The notes under the pieces were generated by a model. The model did not search any database, was not told the origin of the DNA, and worked only from the letters and a program-made list of their open reading frames with translations. Below are positions 16,342-24,709 of a DNA stretch of 36,412 nucleotides, piece after piece; position 1 is the stretch's first letter, and every line of letters begins with the position of its first letter. Made by a program: the position numbers and the translations under genes. Source of the stretch: Porphyromonas levii DSM 23370 (GTDB lineage Bacteria; Bacteroidota; Bacteroidia; Bacteroidales; Porphyromonadaceae); NCBI RefSeq assembly GCF_000379925.1, contig NZ_KB904241.1, forward strand, positions 1 to 36,412, written 5' to 3'.

Positions 16342-17538
16342 ATGAAGATTTTGGTTCTCAACTGCGGTAGCTCGTCCGTAAAGTACAAGCTCTACGACAT
16401 GAGCAACGAGTCAGAGATCACCAGTGGTGGTGTAGAGAAAGTAGGACTACCCGACTCTTTCCTCAAGTTTAAGAAGTCGGACGGTGAGAAAGTGACTATA
16501 GAGCACAATATGCCTACCCAGAAGGAGGCAGTTCAGCTCATCCTCGATACATTGGTCAACCCAGAGTATGGTTTCATCAAGAGCTACGACGAGATTGGCG
16601 CTGTAGGTCACCGTATGGTGCATGGCGGCGAGAAGTTTAGCCAGAGCGTGGTTATCACCGATGAAGTACTCAAGGCTGTAGAAGACCTTATCGTGCTAGC
16701 ACCCCTCCACAACCCTGCAAATATCAAGGGGGTAGAGGCTACCACGAAGCTCCTTCCAAATGCTAAGCAAGTAGCCGTATTCGATACCGCATTCCACCAG
16801 ACTATGGAGCCATACGCATACATGTATGCATTGCCCTACCGTATGTATCGCGACCTCAAGGTACGCCGCTATGGTTTCCACGGTACTAGCCACCGCTACG
16901 TAAGCAAGCGTGCTTGCGAAATCCTTGGGCTAGACTACAATACGGCCAAGCTCATCACATGCCATATCGGTAACGGTGGTTCTATCGCAGCTATCAAGGG
17001 CGGGAAGGTCATCGATACCTCTATGGGTCTGACCCCTACCGAAGGTCTTATGATGGGTACCCGCAGTGGAGACGTAGACCCAGGTGCTCTCGTATTCATT
17101 ATGGAGCAAGAGGGTCTCGACGTGAAGGGGCTTAGCAAGCTCGTGAATAAGGAGTCTGGTGTAGCTGGTTTCTCAGAGATTTCTAGCGATATGCGTGACC
17201 TAGAGAATGCCATCGCTGAGGGCAATGAGCGCGCTAAGCTTACCCTCCACATGTATGAGTATCGTATCAAAAAGTACGTAGGTGCTTACCTCGCAGCCCT
17301 CAATGGCGCTGATGCGATCATCTTCACAGGAGGTGTGGGTGAGAATCAAGCATCTACCCGCGAGTTTGTCTGCACCGACATGGAGTACGCAGGCATCGAA
17401 ATCGATAAGGAGCTCAACAACTCTGTAAGGGGTAAGGAAGTCGTCCTCTCTACCGATAAGAGCAAGGTAAAGGTGATGATTGTACCTACCGACGAAGAGC
17501 TGCTCATCGCTCGCGATACCCTTTCTCTCGTACAGTAA
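16342..17538 (+). CDS. ackA: Acetate kinase
   Basis: The 398-residue enzyme has the full set of family marks: LVLNCGSSSVKY at the N-terminus (Asn in the active site), GHRMVHGGE, DTAFHQTM, RRYGFHGTSHRYVS, HIGNGGSIAAI, MGTRSGDVDPG and FTGGVGEN. It transfers phosphate from acetyl phosphate to ADP. It follows pta by 34 nt and is the last gene before a long hairpin. Confidence 0.96.
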   Translation: MKILVLNCGSSSVKYKLYDMSNESEITSGGVEKVGLPDSFLKFKKSDGEKVTIEHNMPTQKEAVQLILDTLVNPEYGFIKSYDEIGAVGHRMVHGGEKFSQSVVITDEVLKAVEDLIVLAPLHNPANIKGVEATTKLLPNAKQVAVFDTAFHQTMEPYAYMYALPYRMYRDLKVRRYGFHGTSHRYVSKRACEILGLDYNTAKLITCHIGNGGSIAAIKGGKVIDTSMGLTPTEGLMMGTRSGDVDPGALVFIMEQEGLDVKGLSKLVNKESGVAGFSEISSDMRDLENAIAEGNERAKLTLHMYEYRIKKYVGAYLAALNGADAIIFTGGVGENQASTREFVCTDMEYAGIEIDKELNNSVRGKEVVLSTDKSKVKVMIVPTDEELLIARDTLSLVQ

Positions 17539-17607
17539 ATTGAGAGAGCGGAGGGGGGAAAAGTCCAAGTTAGGACGCTACTCGCCCTTCACTCAAATAG
17601 GCAACTG

Positions 17608-17663
17608 CCAATAAATCAATAGCCACGACCCCACTAGTAGGGTCGTGGCTATTGATTTATTGG
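17608..17663. terminator. 24-bp perfect hairpin after ackA
   Basis: Arms 17608-17631 and 17640-17663 are perfectly complementary, with an 8-nt loop. It starts 70 nt after the ackA stop. No T run follows, so it may be a long-stem terminator or an RNase III site. It resembles the hairpin at 273-327. Confidence 0.6.
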
Positions 17664-17713
17664 ACAACCACCTATACCTCAGTTTTACAGCATCTTGCAT
17701 CATTGACAAATGC

Positions 17714-17772
17714 ACTCAGGCGAGCACCCATCGCGACTCAGGCGAGCGCCCATCGCGACTCAGGCGAGCACC
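17714..17772. repeat. 22-bp tandem repeat, about 2.7 copies
   Basis: The unit ACTCAGGCGAGCACCCATCG plus CG occurs at 17714-17735, again at 17736-17757 with one change (A to G), and partly at 17758-17772. It is head-to-tail with no spacers and has no coding potential visible across it. Confidence 0.8.
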
Positions 17773-17842
17773 GAAATTTATTCCTAGAGATAAATAAATT
17801 TATCTGTACAAATAAATAAATTTATTCCTAGGAATAAATTTC
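17773..17842. repeat. AT-rich nested palindromes
   Basis: The stretch starts and ends with a 14-bp inverted repeat (17773-17786 with 17829-17842). Inside are an 8-bp palindrome pair at 17788-17805 and a perfect 24-bp palindrome at 17818-17841 centred on CCTAGG. It directly abuts the tandem repeat. Confidence 0.7.
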
Positions 17843-17976
17843 ACTGATATAGGGTATCGGAGGATGGCATGAGCGATGACTGATCAGGGCGGGGAGTACT
17901 ATACTTTTATAACTATCCATCACCATTTCGCACTTATAGAGCTATAGGAAGTGGATAAAGTTCTACAACTTTAAGA

Positions 17977-18149
17977 AGCCTCACCAAAGTTTGGTTTGCA
18001 CGCGAATTGCAAACGATATTGGGCTATTCTCCTGGGAGAACTTTCTCGTTGCCATACATCGGGCAGTCGCCTCGTGCAAGTCACAGGACATCAATGTGGA
18101 TGACCATTTTCGTGAAGTCACGAAAATGGTAGATTTGGGTAGTAGTGCC
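17977..18149 (+). pseudogene. Frameshifted remnant of a DinD-type (DNA damage-inducible protein D) gene
   Basis: Two adjacent frames together rebuild the N-terminal DinD/BRO-like domain. The first (17989-18030) reads VWFARELQTILGYS; the second (from 18033) reads WENFLVAIHRAVASC, then DINVDDHFREVTKMVDLGSSA. This follows the E. coli DinD pattern (W-x-A-R-x-L ... L-G-Y-S ... F ... A-K-E-A-C ... DDHFEEI ... MV-x-IG-S-x-A). Two bases (18031-18032) sit where one codon should be, so a single-base loss caused the shift. There is no start codon, and the domain breaks off at 18149, so only a fragment remains. DinD inhibits RecA filament activities in E. coli; this copy cannot be functional. Confidence 0.65.
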
Positions 18150-18180
18150 GCTTGCCTAGCATCAATTTGTAGGTTTTTTG

Positions 18181-18188
18181 TAACTTTG
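18181..18188 (+). promoter_or_regulatory. -7 box TAACTTTG of the PDZ/mannosidase operon
   Basis: TAACTTTG matches TAnnTTTG and is 34 nt before the ATG at 18223. It sits just past the dinD remnant. No clear -33 element is at the standard distance. Confidence 0.5.
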
Positions 18189-18222
18189 GGCATTAAGTGG
18201 ACTATTAATAACTATTTAGGAT

Positions 18223-19641
18223 ATGAACAGACTTAGGAAGATATTGCTCACAGCTATGCTGGGGCTTATTGGTTTAAGTGCTTCGGCACAAAAGATGGGC
18301 GTAGCAACTACCAGATGCGAGGTGGGCTTTCTCTACCAGATTAGCTATCAGCCCAATTGGGGCGATTCTCGGGCAGTAGTGGCAGAGGTATTTCCTGGCT
18401 CGCCAGCCGATGAGGCAGGTCTCCGCATGGGGGATATCATCGAGACGGTTAATGGCTTTAGTACTCTGGAGATTAGCGAGGAGGAGATGACGGCAATGCT
18501 CCTCAACCCCAACGAAGGCAGTGTAGAGCTTACTATTAGCAACTTCGCCTACCAGTCCAAGCCTGTAACACTCAAGAAGAGGTGTATCCCTATCGATGCG
18601 CTCTCTGAGGCTGTTTTGGCACGCTCATTCAATATGTATAGTTTGGAAGATGTGACAGACCGCAGGTTCACTATGCCTTTCAGCTACAATACACCTGCCG
18701 AGGTAGACTTCATCAAGTACAAGAGCTTCAGCTTTACCAACGCCAATCGTCTCACGCCTGAGGAGCGCACTGTGCAGACCGAACTAAAGCGCAAGGGGCT
18801 AGTTTACAAGGAAAAGGGGGGCGACCTCCTCGTGAGCATTCACTCTAAGCTCGAAGCCAATCCATCTTATAGGGAAGGTGCCGAGAGCGATGTAGAGATG
18901 GGACTAAAGAACTACCGCATAAATCTTGCGAAGTTTGAGGTAGAGCAATTCCCATTCCTTAGTATCAACGCCCCTAGCTTCACCGGCATGCACCATCTGA
19001 CAATTGAGGTGGATATCTTCGATGCAGCCAACAATACCAAGATATGGAGCGGCACTGCCAAAGAGAAGCTCAATGGCTCCTATAGCTCTGAGCGCTATAT
19101 GCAATACTTCGCACCACTACTGATGAGCAACTTCCCATTTGTACGCTATCTGAATAACCCATCATTTGTGATGCACAAGAATACCCATAGAGCTATTGGT
19201 ATCTACCTAGATGCTAATGACCTACAGCGTGTGCTATGGGTGGATAAGAATAGCCCTGCCGAGAAGGCGGGTATACAGGCAGGCGATAGGATTGTATCTA
19301 TCAACGGACTGCCTCTGGAGAAGTCGGTAAAGGCCGTTACGGATCATTACTTCAACTTTATAGAGAAGAGCTTCGACCTCAGGGATGAAACCACCCGTTT
19401 CCCATCCAATGATGGTTTCCAGAACAACCGCTACTGGCGCATGGATAAGTACCAAGAAGTGTCTGATATGATTCAGAACCCTTCGTACAAGTCGGCATTT
19501 AGCTACCTATTTAGCCACAGAAGCTATGTACACAATCCTATCATCCAGGATATTATCCTAGAGGTGAAGCGCGGTGACTCTGTAGAGCCTATTATGGTCA
19601 AGCCTAAGATGATTGCCCACGATTACGTGGAACTATACTAA
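18223..19641 (+). CDS. Secreted protein with two PDZ domains and a central DUF4136-like domain
   Basis: The 472-residue protein begins with a Sec signal peptide (charged MNRLRK, hydrophobic stretch, ASA before Gln). A first PDZ domain lies at about 45-110 (PGSPADEAGLRMGDIIETVNG), a central beta domain resembling DUF4136 at about 155-310 (starting near FIKYKSFSFTNANRL), and a second PDZ at about 330-375 (NSPAEKAGIQAGDRIVSING). No protease residues are seen, so it is probably a periplasmic binding or scaffold protein. It heads a run of seven genes with short gaps, the next being a mannosidase 19 nt downstream. Its partner is unknown. Confidence 0.75.
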   Translation: MNRLRKILLTAMLGLIGLSASAQKMGVATTRCEVGFLYQISYQPNWGDSRAVVAEVFPGSPADEAGLRMGDIIETVNGFSTLEISEEEMTAMLLNPNEGSVELTISNFAYQSKPVTLKKRCIPIDALSEAVLARSFNMYSLEDVTDRRFTMPFSYNTPAEVDFIKYKSFSFTNANRLTPEERTVQTELKRKGLVYKEKGGDLLVSIHSKLEANPSYREGAESDVEMGLKNYRINLAKFEVEQFPFLSINAPSFTGMHHLTIEVDIFDAANNTKIWSGTAKEKLNGSYSSERYMQYFAPLLMSNFPFVRYLNNPSFVMHKNTHRAIGIYLDANDLQRVLWVDKNSPAEKAGIQAGDRIVSINGLPLEKSVKAVTDHYFNFIEKSFDLRDETTRFPSNDGFQNNRYWRMDKYQEVSDMIQNPSYKSAFSYLFSHRSYVHNPIIQDIILEVKRGDSVEPIMVKPKMIAHDYVELY

Positions 19642-19660
19642 ACGAGGGAGTAGGAAGGGG

Positions 19661-21064
19661 ATGAGAAAAGTACTTCTTGGGATTGCCCTTGGAGCTATGG
19701 CAATGGTCGCTTTGGCTGGAGACTTCCAGTCGAAGCGACCCAAGCTAAGTGACAGGCTCTTCTCTTCGGCTGTAGTTGAGGCAGATATAGTACGCCTGCA
19801 AAACCTAATAACGCACGAGAAGCTGAGCTGGATGGTAGGCAACTGCTTACCCAATACGCTCGACACCACGGTGCACTATAGGCTAGATGCAGAGGGCAAG
19901 CCAGAGACTTTTGTATTCACTGGCGATATCGCAGCCATGTGGCTCAGGGATAGCGGCGCCCAAGTGTGGCCTTACCTTAGGTACGCTCATAGCGATGCCA
20001 AGGTGCGGAGCATGCTGGAGGGAGTTATCAGGATGCAACTAAAGCAGATAATACTCGACCCCTTTGCTAATGCTTTTCTCGATGGACCGAAAGAGTCGCA
20101 CTGGAAGAGCGACAACACGCTCATGCTCCCAGGGGTGCACGAACGTAAGTGGGAGATAGACTCACTATGCTACCCTATCCGCTTGGCTTACCAGTACTGG
20201 AAGGAGACGGGAGACACCTCGGTATTTGACCAGAACTGGCTGGAGGCGATACAGAGGGTGCTGGCAACGTTTCGCGACCAGCAGCGCAAGGAGGGCAAGG
20301 GGAGCTATTGTTTTCTCCGTGTTACAGATAGGAGCACCGACGGTAAGAGCAATATCGGCTGGGGCGAACCAGTGAAGCCTATGGGGCTGATTGCGAGCGC
20401 TTTCCGCCCAAGCGACGACTCCACCCACTACCAGTTCCTCGTGCCAAGCAACTTCATGGCTGTGGCTTCTCTGCGTAAGGCAGCGGAGATACTCGAGGTA
20501 GTGAATGGAGCAGTGGCACTAGCAACTGAGTGTCGTGCCCTAGGCAATGAAGTGGCAGAGGCACTCCAGAATTACGCGGTCTACAACCACCCTAAGTATG
20601 GTAGCATATATGCCTATGAGGTAGACGGATTTGGCAACCACAACCTGATGGACGATGCCAATGTGCCTAGCCTCTTGGGGATGGCTTACCTCGGGGACGT
20701 AGAGCTCGACGACCCTATTTATCAGAACACTCGTCGCTTCGTTCTGAGCGATGACAATCCCTATTTCTTCAAGGGGAAAGTAGGAGAGGGTATCGGCGGA
20801 CCACATGTAGGCTATGATATGATATGGCCTATGAGCATAATGATGCGGGCATTCACCTCTCAAAGCGATGCAGAGATTGCCCTCTGCATGCAGATGCTAT
20901 TGGATACCGATGCCGGTACTGGCTTTATGCACGAGTCTTTCCACAAGGATGACGCCACGAAGTTTACTAGAGCATGGTTCGCTTGGCAAAACTCTCTCTT
21001 TGGCGAACTAGTGCTTCACCTCGTGGATGAAGGCAAAATCAATCTACTCAACAATCTAAAATAA
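19661..21064 (+). CDS. Glycoside hydrolase family 125, exo-alpha-1,6-mannosidase type
   Basis: A start at 19661, behind AGGAAGGGG, gives 467 residues with a signal peptide ending about ALAG, so it is periplasmic or exported. GH125 signatures include GDIAAMWLRDSGAQVWPYL, the KSDNTLMLPGVHERKWEIDS block, DDANVPSLLG, GGPHVGYDMIWP and GFMHESFHKDD, where the HE-S-F Glu is the expected base. Family enzymes are inverting and remove terminal alpha-1,6-linked mannose, for example from fungal or host N-glycans. An in-frame ATG at 19613 lies inside the previous gene and lacks a ribosome site. The next gene shares its last base. It may serve host-glycan scavenging or turnover of the cell's own mannosylated products. 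Confidence 0.88.
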   Translation: MRKVLLGIALGAMAMVALAGDFQSKRPKLSDRLFSSAVVEADIVRLQNLITHEKLSWMVGNCLPNTLDTTVHYRLDAEGKPETFVFTGDIAAMWLRDSGAQVWPYLRYAHSDAKVRSMLEGVIRMQLKQIILDPFANAFLDGPKESHWKSDNTLMLPGVHERKWEIDSLCYPIRLAYQYWKETGDTSVFDQNWLEAIQRVLATFRDQQRKEGKGSYCFLRVTDRSTDGKSNIGWGEPVKPMGLIASAFRPSDDSTHYQFLVPSNFMAVASLRKAAEILEVVNGAVALATECRALGNEVAEALQNYAVYNHPKYGSIYAYEVDGFGNHNLMDDANVPSLLGMAYLGDVELDDPIYQNTRRFVLSDDNPYFFKGKVGEGIGGPHVGYDMIWPMSIMMRAFTSQSDAEIALCMQMLLDTDAGTGFMHESFHKDDATKFTRAWFAWQNSLFGELVLHLVDEGKINLLNNLK

Positions 21065-21726
21065 TGAGGAGAATACTACTCTATATCACCGCACTCGGGC
21101 TTTCTCTCGTGGCGATGGCGCAGTCCGATAACATGCGTCAGCTATTCCTCGGCATGCCACAGCAGGTAGTGCCTGTGCTTACTAAGGAGGCGAGGGCACA
21201 GCTCGTGGACAACTTCGACAAGCGGCAAAAGGGCGAAGCACCCGCCGAAGTACGCAATAGCTTCAATGGTTATTCGGCAATCACCGCACTCTCTGACGAC
21301 TTTGCCGAAGTAAAGCTCGACACCCAGACCTCCCTACAGATGCGTAGGCTCTACCTAGACCGCAAGAGCTACCTTATAGGTTTGATATTTACCAGTAAGG
21401 TGGTACCGGAGCAGTCGGTGCTAGCGCTCTATGATCAGGAGTGGAAGAGAATGCCTGAGGAGAAGTACTTTCAGCATCCCGAAGTGGCAGACTTCTTTAG
21501 CGACCCAGCGCAAATACAACTCAATAGTACAAAGAAGATACTGAGCACCATTGGGGCACTCAGCTACCGATACAGCTGGGTAGAGGGCTCGGATGTACTG
21601 AAGATAGAGGTAACGAGCTTCGAGGAGCCGATGACGCAATCGCTATACCCCGAAGCCACCAAGTGGTTCAAGGCAAGTGGAGTACTATACCAATGGCAAC
21701 GTGGTCAGCTAAGAAAGGAGAGATAA
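21064..21726 (+). CDS. Secreted DUF3256-like protein
   Basis: The 220-residue protein has a short signal peptide (MRRILLYITALGLSLVAMAQ) and a body reading MRQLFLGMPQQVVPVLTKEAR near the N-terminus, followed by an NFDKRQKG segment and a mixed alpha/beta part. This fits the DUF3256 family, which is confined to Bacteroidetes and has no known activity. The ATG shares its A with the TAA of the mannosidase gene, so the two are probably translated together. The family call is from pattern memory and is moderate. Confidence 0.65.
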   Translation: MRRILLYITALGLSLVAMAQSDNMRQLFLGMPQQVVPVLTKEARAQLVDNFDKRQKGEAPAEVRNSFNGYSAITALSDDFAEVKLDTQTSLQMRRLYLDRKSYLIGLIFTSKVVPEQSVLALYDQEWKRMPEEKYFQHPEVADFFSDPAQIQLNSTKKILSTIGALSYRYSWVEGSDVLKIEVTSFEEPMTQSLYPEATKWFKASGVLYQWQRGQLRKER

Positions 21727-21742
21727 TAAGCAAGACGTACCA

Positions 21743-22642
21743 ATGAGCAATACTGAGGATAAAGCAAGACAGCGCAAAGCGCTCATGATTGTAGGCGCTA
21801 TTCTACTAGTGGGGCTAATAGGGATAGGCATTTATACTATCATCAATCAGCGCGGGCAGATACAGGATATTCAGGCGATAGCCGAGCTTGAGAAGCAAGC
21901 GCTACAAGATGAGTACAACGAGGTGGCACTCCAGTACGAGGGCTTCAAGATAGAGGTCAAGAACGACTCGATTCTACAGCAGCTCGAGAGCGAACAGGCT
22001 AAGGTACAACGCCTAATGGAGGAACTGCGGACGGTTAAGAGCTCCAATGCTCAGCGTATACTAGAACTCAAGCGCGAACTAGAGACGCTTCGCAAGGTGC
22101 TGAGACACTATGTGGTGCAAATTGACTCCCTCAACCGCGCCAATGAACAGCTACGTTCGGAGAATAAAGATCTCACTGAGCAGGTAAGCCAAGTGGCATC
22201 GGAGCGCTCTCAGCTCCGCCAAGAGAAAGAGAAGCTCACCGAACAGGTCACCTTGGCAAGTAAGCTCTCGGCATCGGGATTCAAGGTTACGCCCCTCAAT
22301 TCACGCGGGAGGGAGACGAAGCGCATCCACAATATGAAGCAGCTACAGTTTACCTTCACGATTGAGAAGAACGTAACGGCTAAGCCCGGCTTCCGAGACA
22401 TCTATATGCGTATCTCCACGCCCGACGATGTCCTTCTACAAAAGCCCTCAGAGAGCGGTACCTTCAGCTTTGAAGGCAGTAGCGTACCCTACTCCATCAA
22501 GAGGCAAATAGAGTATGGCGGGGAGTCGACCTCCGTCACCATGTATTGGAATATAGAGGAGTACCTCATCGAAGGTAGTTATAGAGTAGAGCTATTTGCC
22601 GATGGTTATATCATCGGAAGATTCAACTTTTCACTTGGGTAA
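21743..22642 (+). CDS. Single-pass membrane protein with a long coiled coil
   Basis: Of 299 residues, 14-36 form one membrane helix (LMIVGAILLVGLIGIGIYTI), residues 40-175 are almost uninterrupted heptads rich in Leu, Glu, Lys and Gln (a strong coiled coil), and the last 115 residues look like a beta-sandwich with aromatic and Gly positions. The N-terminus is short and charged, so the coiled coil probably faces the periplasm. Similar proteins are common and unnamed in Bacteroidales. Its place after two exported proteins suggests an envelope role. No catalytic motif is visible. Confidence 0.6.
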   Translation: MSNTEDKARQRKALMIVGAILLVGLIGIGIYTIINQRGQIQDIQAIAELEKQALQDEYNEVALQYEGFKIEVKNDSILQQLESEQAKVQRLMEELRTVKSSNAQRILELKRELETLRKVLRHYVVQIDSLNRANEQLRSENKDLTEQVSQVASERSQLRQEKEKLTEQVTLASKLSASGFKVTPLNSRGRETKRIHNMKQLQFTFTIEKNVTAKPGFRDIYMRISTPDDVLLQKPSESGTFSFEGSSVPYSIKRQIEYGGESTSVTMYWNIEEYLIEGSYRVELFADGYIIGRFNFSLG

Positions 22643-22651
22643 TATTTCGTG

Positions 22652-23143
22652 ATGGACGCACCAGTATTTAATAGCCGTAATAAAAAGGAGTACCCCCCGA
22701 TGCACACCGCCGAGCACATCATTAACCAAGCCATGTGCAGGCTATTCGACACAGGGAGGAGCACAGGAGCACATATTGAGTGGAAGAAGTCTCGACTAGA
22801 CTTCCATGCACCCAATACTATGGGCGACTCCGAGGCGAAGCAGCTCGAGGACGAAGTGAATAGGGTCATCGCTCTCGACCTACCAATAAAGTACGTGGTC
22901 ACTACCCGCTCCGAAGCCTCACAATATGGCGTAGACCTTAGCCGCATACCCGAGGACTCCTCCGAAGCGGTACAGATTGTGCAGGTAGGCGACTACGATA
23001 GCTGCCTCTGCATAGGCAGCCACGTGGAACACTCTGGGCAAATAGGGCATGTGGAGATCTACTCTCACGACTACTACCCCGAGGAAAAGCGGTGGCGTAT
23101 ACGCTACCGACTCTCTGGTGAAGACCCCAAATTTCAAGAATAG
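22652..23143 (+). CDS. AlaX-like alanyl-tRNA editing protein
   Basis: The protein (163 residues from the ATG at 22652; a GTG at 22649 would add one) has the two zinc half-sites of the AlaRS editing domain: HTAEHIINQ (His18, His22) and CLCIGSHVEHSG, with Cys and His four apart. Such free-standing proteins hydrolyse Ser-tRNA(Ala) or Gly-tRNA(Ala) mischarged by alanyl-tRNA synthetase. The second site is normally C-x3-H (CGGTHV), and CIGSH here fits it. It follows the coiled-coil gene by 9 nt. Which mischarged tRNA it corrects is not evident. Confidence 0.78.
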   Translation: MDAPVFNSRNKKEYPPMHTAEHIINQAMCRLFDTGRSTGAHIEWKKSRLDFHAPNTMGDSEAKQLEDEVNRVIALDLPIKYVVTTRSEASQYGVDLSRIPEDSSEAVQIVQVGDYDSCLCIGSHVEHSGQIGHVEIYSHDYYPEEKRWRIRYRLSGEDPKFQE

Positions 23144-23156
23144 ACAGACGTATATT

Positions 23157-23537
23157 ATGGAACTAAAAGCGCGTTTCGACCATTTCAATTTCAATGTCCT
23201 AGACCTAAGGAAGAGCTTGGACTTTTATCAAAAAGCACTAGGGCTCAAAGAGGTGCGCCGCAAGGAGGCGAGCGATGGCTCCTTTATCCTCGTCTACCTA
23301 GGGGATAGCGCCACTAGCTTTACCCTAGAGCTCACTTGGCTAAGGGACAGAAAAGAGCCTTACAACCTAGGCGACCTAGAGTACCACCTCTGCTTGAGAG
23401 TGGAGGGCGACTACGATGAGTGGCGAGAGTACCACCGAGAGATGGGGTGTATATGCTACGAAAATCATGATATGGGTCTCTACTTTATCAATGACCCCGA
23501 CGGCTACTGGATAGAGATACTTCCTCTAACGAGATAA
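23157..23537 (+). CDS. gloA: VOC-family protein, lactoylglutathione lyase (glyoxalase I)-like
   Basis: A start at 23157 gives 126 residues, with two beta-alpha-beta-beta-beta modules. The four metal ligands of glyoxalase I are in place: His9 (RFDHFNFNV), Glu in FTLELTW, His in EYHLCLRV and Glu in YWIEILPL. Glyoxalase I converts the hemithioacetal of methylglyoxal and a thiol. In organisms lacking glutathione the thiol may differ, so the substrate is uncertain. A longer frame back to 23049 only overlaps the editing-protein gene. It lies 13 nt after that gene and 11 nt before the regulator. Confidence 0.78.
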   Translation: MELKARFDHFNFNVLDLRKSLDFYQKALGLKEVRRKEASDGSFILVYLGDSATSFTLELTWLRDRKEPYNLGDLEYHLCLRVEGDYDEWREYHREMGCICYENHDMGLYFINDPDGYWIEILPLTR

Positions 23538-23548
23538 ACGGAAAGAGT

Positions 23549-24577
23549 ATGGCACGACAAGCACCAATAGAGTTAAAGGATAAGATACATATCAAACGGA
23601 GACTCGCAAAGGTATACGAGAGCCTTCTGAAGCGCAATGTGATAGAAGACTTCAACGACCTCGCTAGTCAGCTAGACATCAATAAGTCCACCGTGAGGGG
23701 CGCCTTCAGCATTGGTTCGCCCTACCTCTCCATGCGCTTTCTCGATAGGTTGCTTGCCGTCTATGGCGATTACTTCTCACGCGAATGGCTCCTCAAAGGC
23801 GAAGGAGCCATGAGAGCGAAGATAGAGGTAATACCTGAGGAAGCACGCAAAGAGCGCTGGATGAGGGTGGCGCACGTGGTGCAACAAGAAGGAATGCCCA
23901 TACCCGAATTCGCCAAAGCCATAGGCATAGGTAGCCCCAGTACCATTTACCGAATACTTCAGAACAAGACCAAACCAAGCAATACCACGCTCAACCTCAT
24001 CCTGGATAGATTCCCCGAATACGGACGCAGCTGGCTACTACATGGGAAAGGCGAAGCCTATATTAAGCCTCCCAAAGAAGAGGGGACTGCCGTATCGGCA
24101 CAAGGCAATGCCATCCCCTTCAAGGTGGAGAACCTCATGGAGTTTGCTATCATCCCCGATGCCGCAGCCGCAGGAAGGCTCACAGGTTATGGCGATCCTA
24201 ATCCTGAAGGTCTGGAGACCATGACCCTCCCAGTGGAGCGTATGTACAAGGGCAACTACTATATCTTCACCGTACGAGGCGCCTCCATGGACGACGGATC
24301 CACCAGAGCTATCTGCGAGGGAGACAAACTCCTATGCCGCGAAGTTGCTCGCGAATACTGGTCGGCCGGGCTCCACTACCACACCTGGCCCTACTTCGTC
24401 TTCGCCACACAGACAGAGGGTATCGTAGTGAAAGAAGTCGTTAGCCAAGACCTAGAGCGGGACATTATCTCCTGCCATAGCATCAACCCCGACTATCCCG
24501 ACCTAGAGTTACACCTACGAGACATCGTGGGTATCTACAACGTGGTAGAGCTCCTTGGGAGATCCATGAAGAGATAA
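23549..24577 (+). CDS. S24 (LexA/CI-like) transcriptional regulator with two helix-turn-helix regions
   Basis: The 342-residue protein has two similar N-terminal modules, about 14-88 and 103-171. Each has a helix-turn-helix (LASQLDINKSTVRGAF; FAKAIGIGSPSTIYRIL) and ends in W-L-L-x-G-x-G-E/G-A. The C-terminal domain shows a self-cleavage layout: Ala208-Gly209 (AAAAGRLTG), the Ser246 nucleophile in VRGASMDDG and Lys295 in GIVVKEV. It may thus be a repressor that inactivates itself on a RecA-type signal, or a CI-like repressor of domestic genes. It is the last gene of the long operon and is followed by a terminator. Whether cleavage occurs is untested. Confidence 0.82.
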   Translation: MARQAPIELKDKIHIKRRLAKVYESLLKRNVIEDFNDLASQLDINKSTVRGAFSIGSPYLSMRFLDRLLAVYGDYFSREWLLKGEGAMRAKIEVIPEEARKERWMRVAHVVQQEGMPIPEFAKAIGIGSPSTIYRILQNKTKPSNTTLNLILDRFPEYGRSWLLHGKGEAYIKPPKEEGTAVSAQGNAIPFKVENLMEFAIIPDAAAAGRLTGYGDPNPEGLETMTLPVERMYKGNYYIFTVRGASMDDGSTRAICEGDKLLCREVAREYWSAGLHYHTWPYFVFATQTEGIVVKEVVSQDLERDIISCHSINPDYPDLELHLRDIVGIYNVVELLGRSMKR

Positions 24578-24617
24578 AGAGCATACGCCCCTATCCGGCA
24601 CAGCCTCATACATAAGC

Positions 24618-24657
24618 AGCAAAGCCAAGACCCCCAGTACGGCGCCTTGGCTTTGCT
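24618..24657. terminator. Bidirectional terminator between the S24 regulator and recR
   Basis: A 12-bp perfect stem (AGCAAAGCCAAG with CTTGGCTTTGCT) encloses a 16-nt loop. It lies between convergent genes, 41 nt after the plus-strand stop and 53 nt after the minus-strand recR stop. Confidence 0.65.
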
Positions 24658-24709
24658 ACGTTATATATCCTCTCTTACTATTCTACACAATAGCTATTGG
24701 CTGTCATCG

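Noticed and set aside
17714-17772. Possible CRISPR array
   Set aside because: The 22-bp units are directly joined with no spacers and no cas gene is nearby.
18103-18130. Perfect 13+13 palindrome as an operator
   Set aside because: It coincides with the DDHFREVTKMV codons of the dinD remnant, so a coding origin is the simpler explanation.
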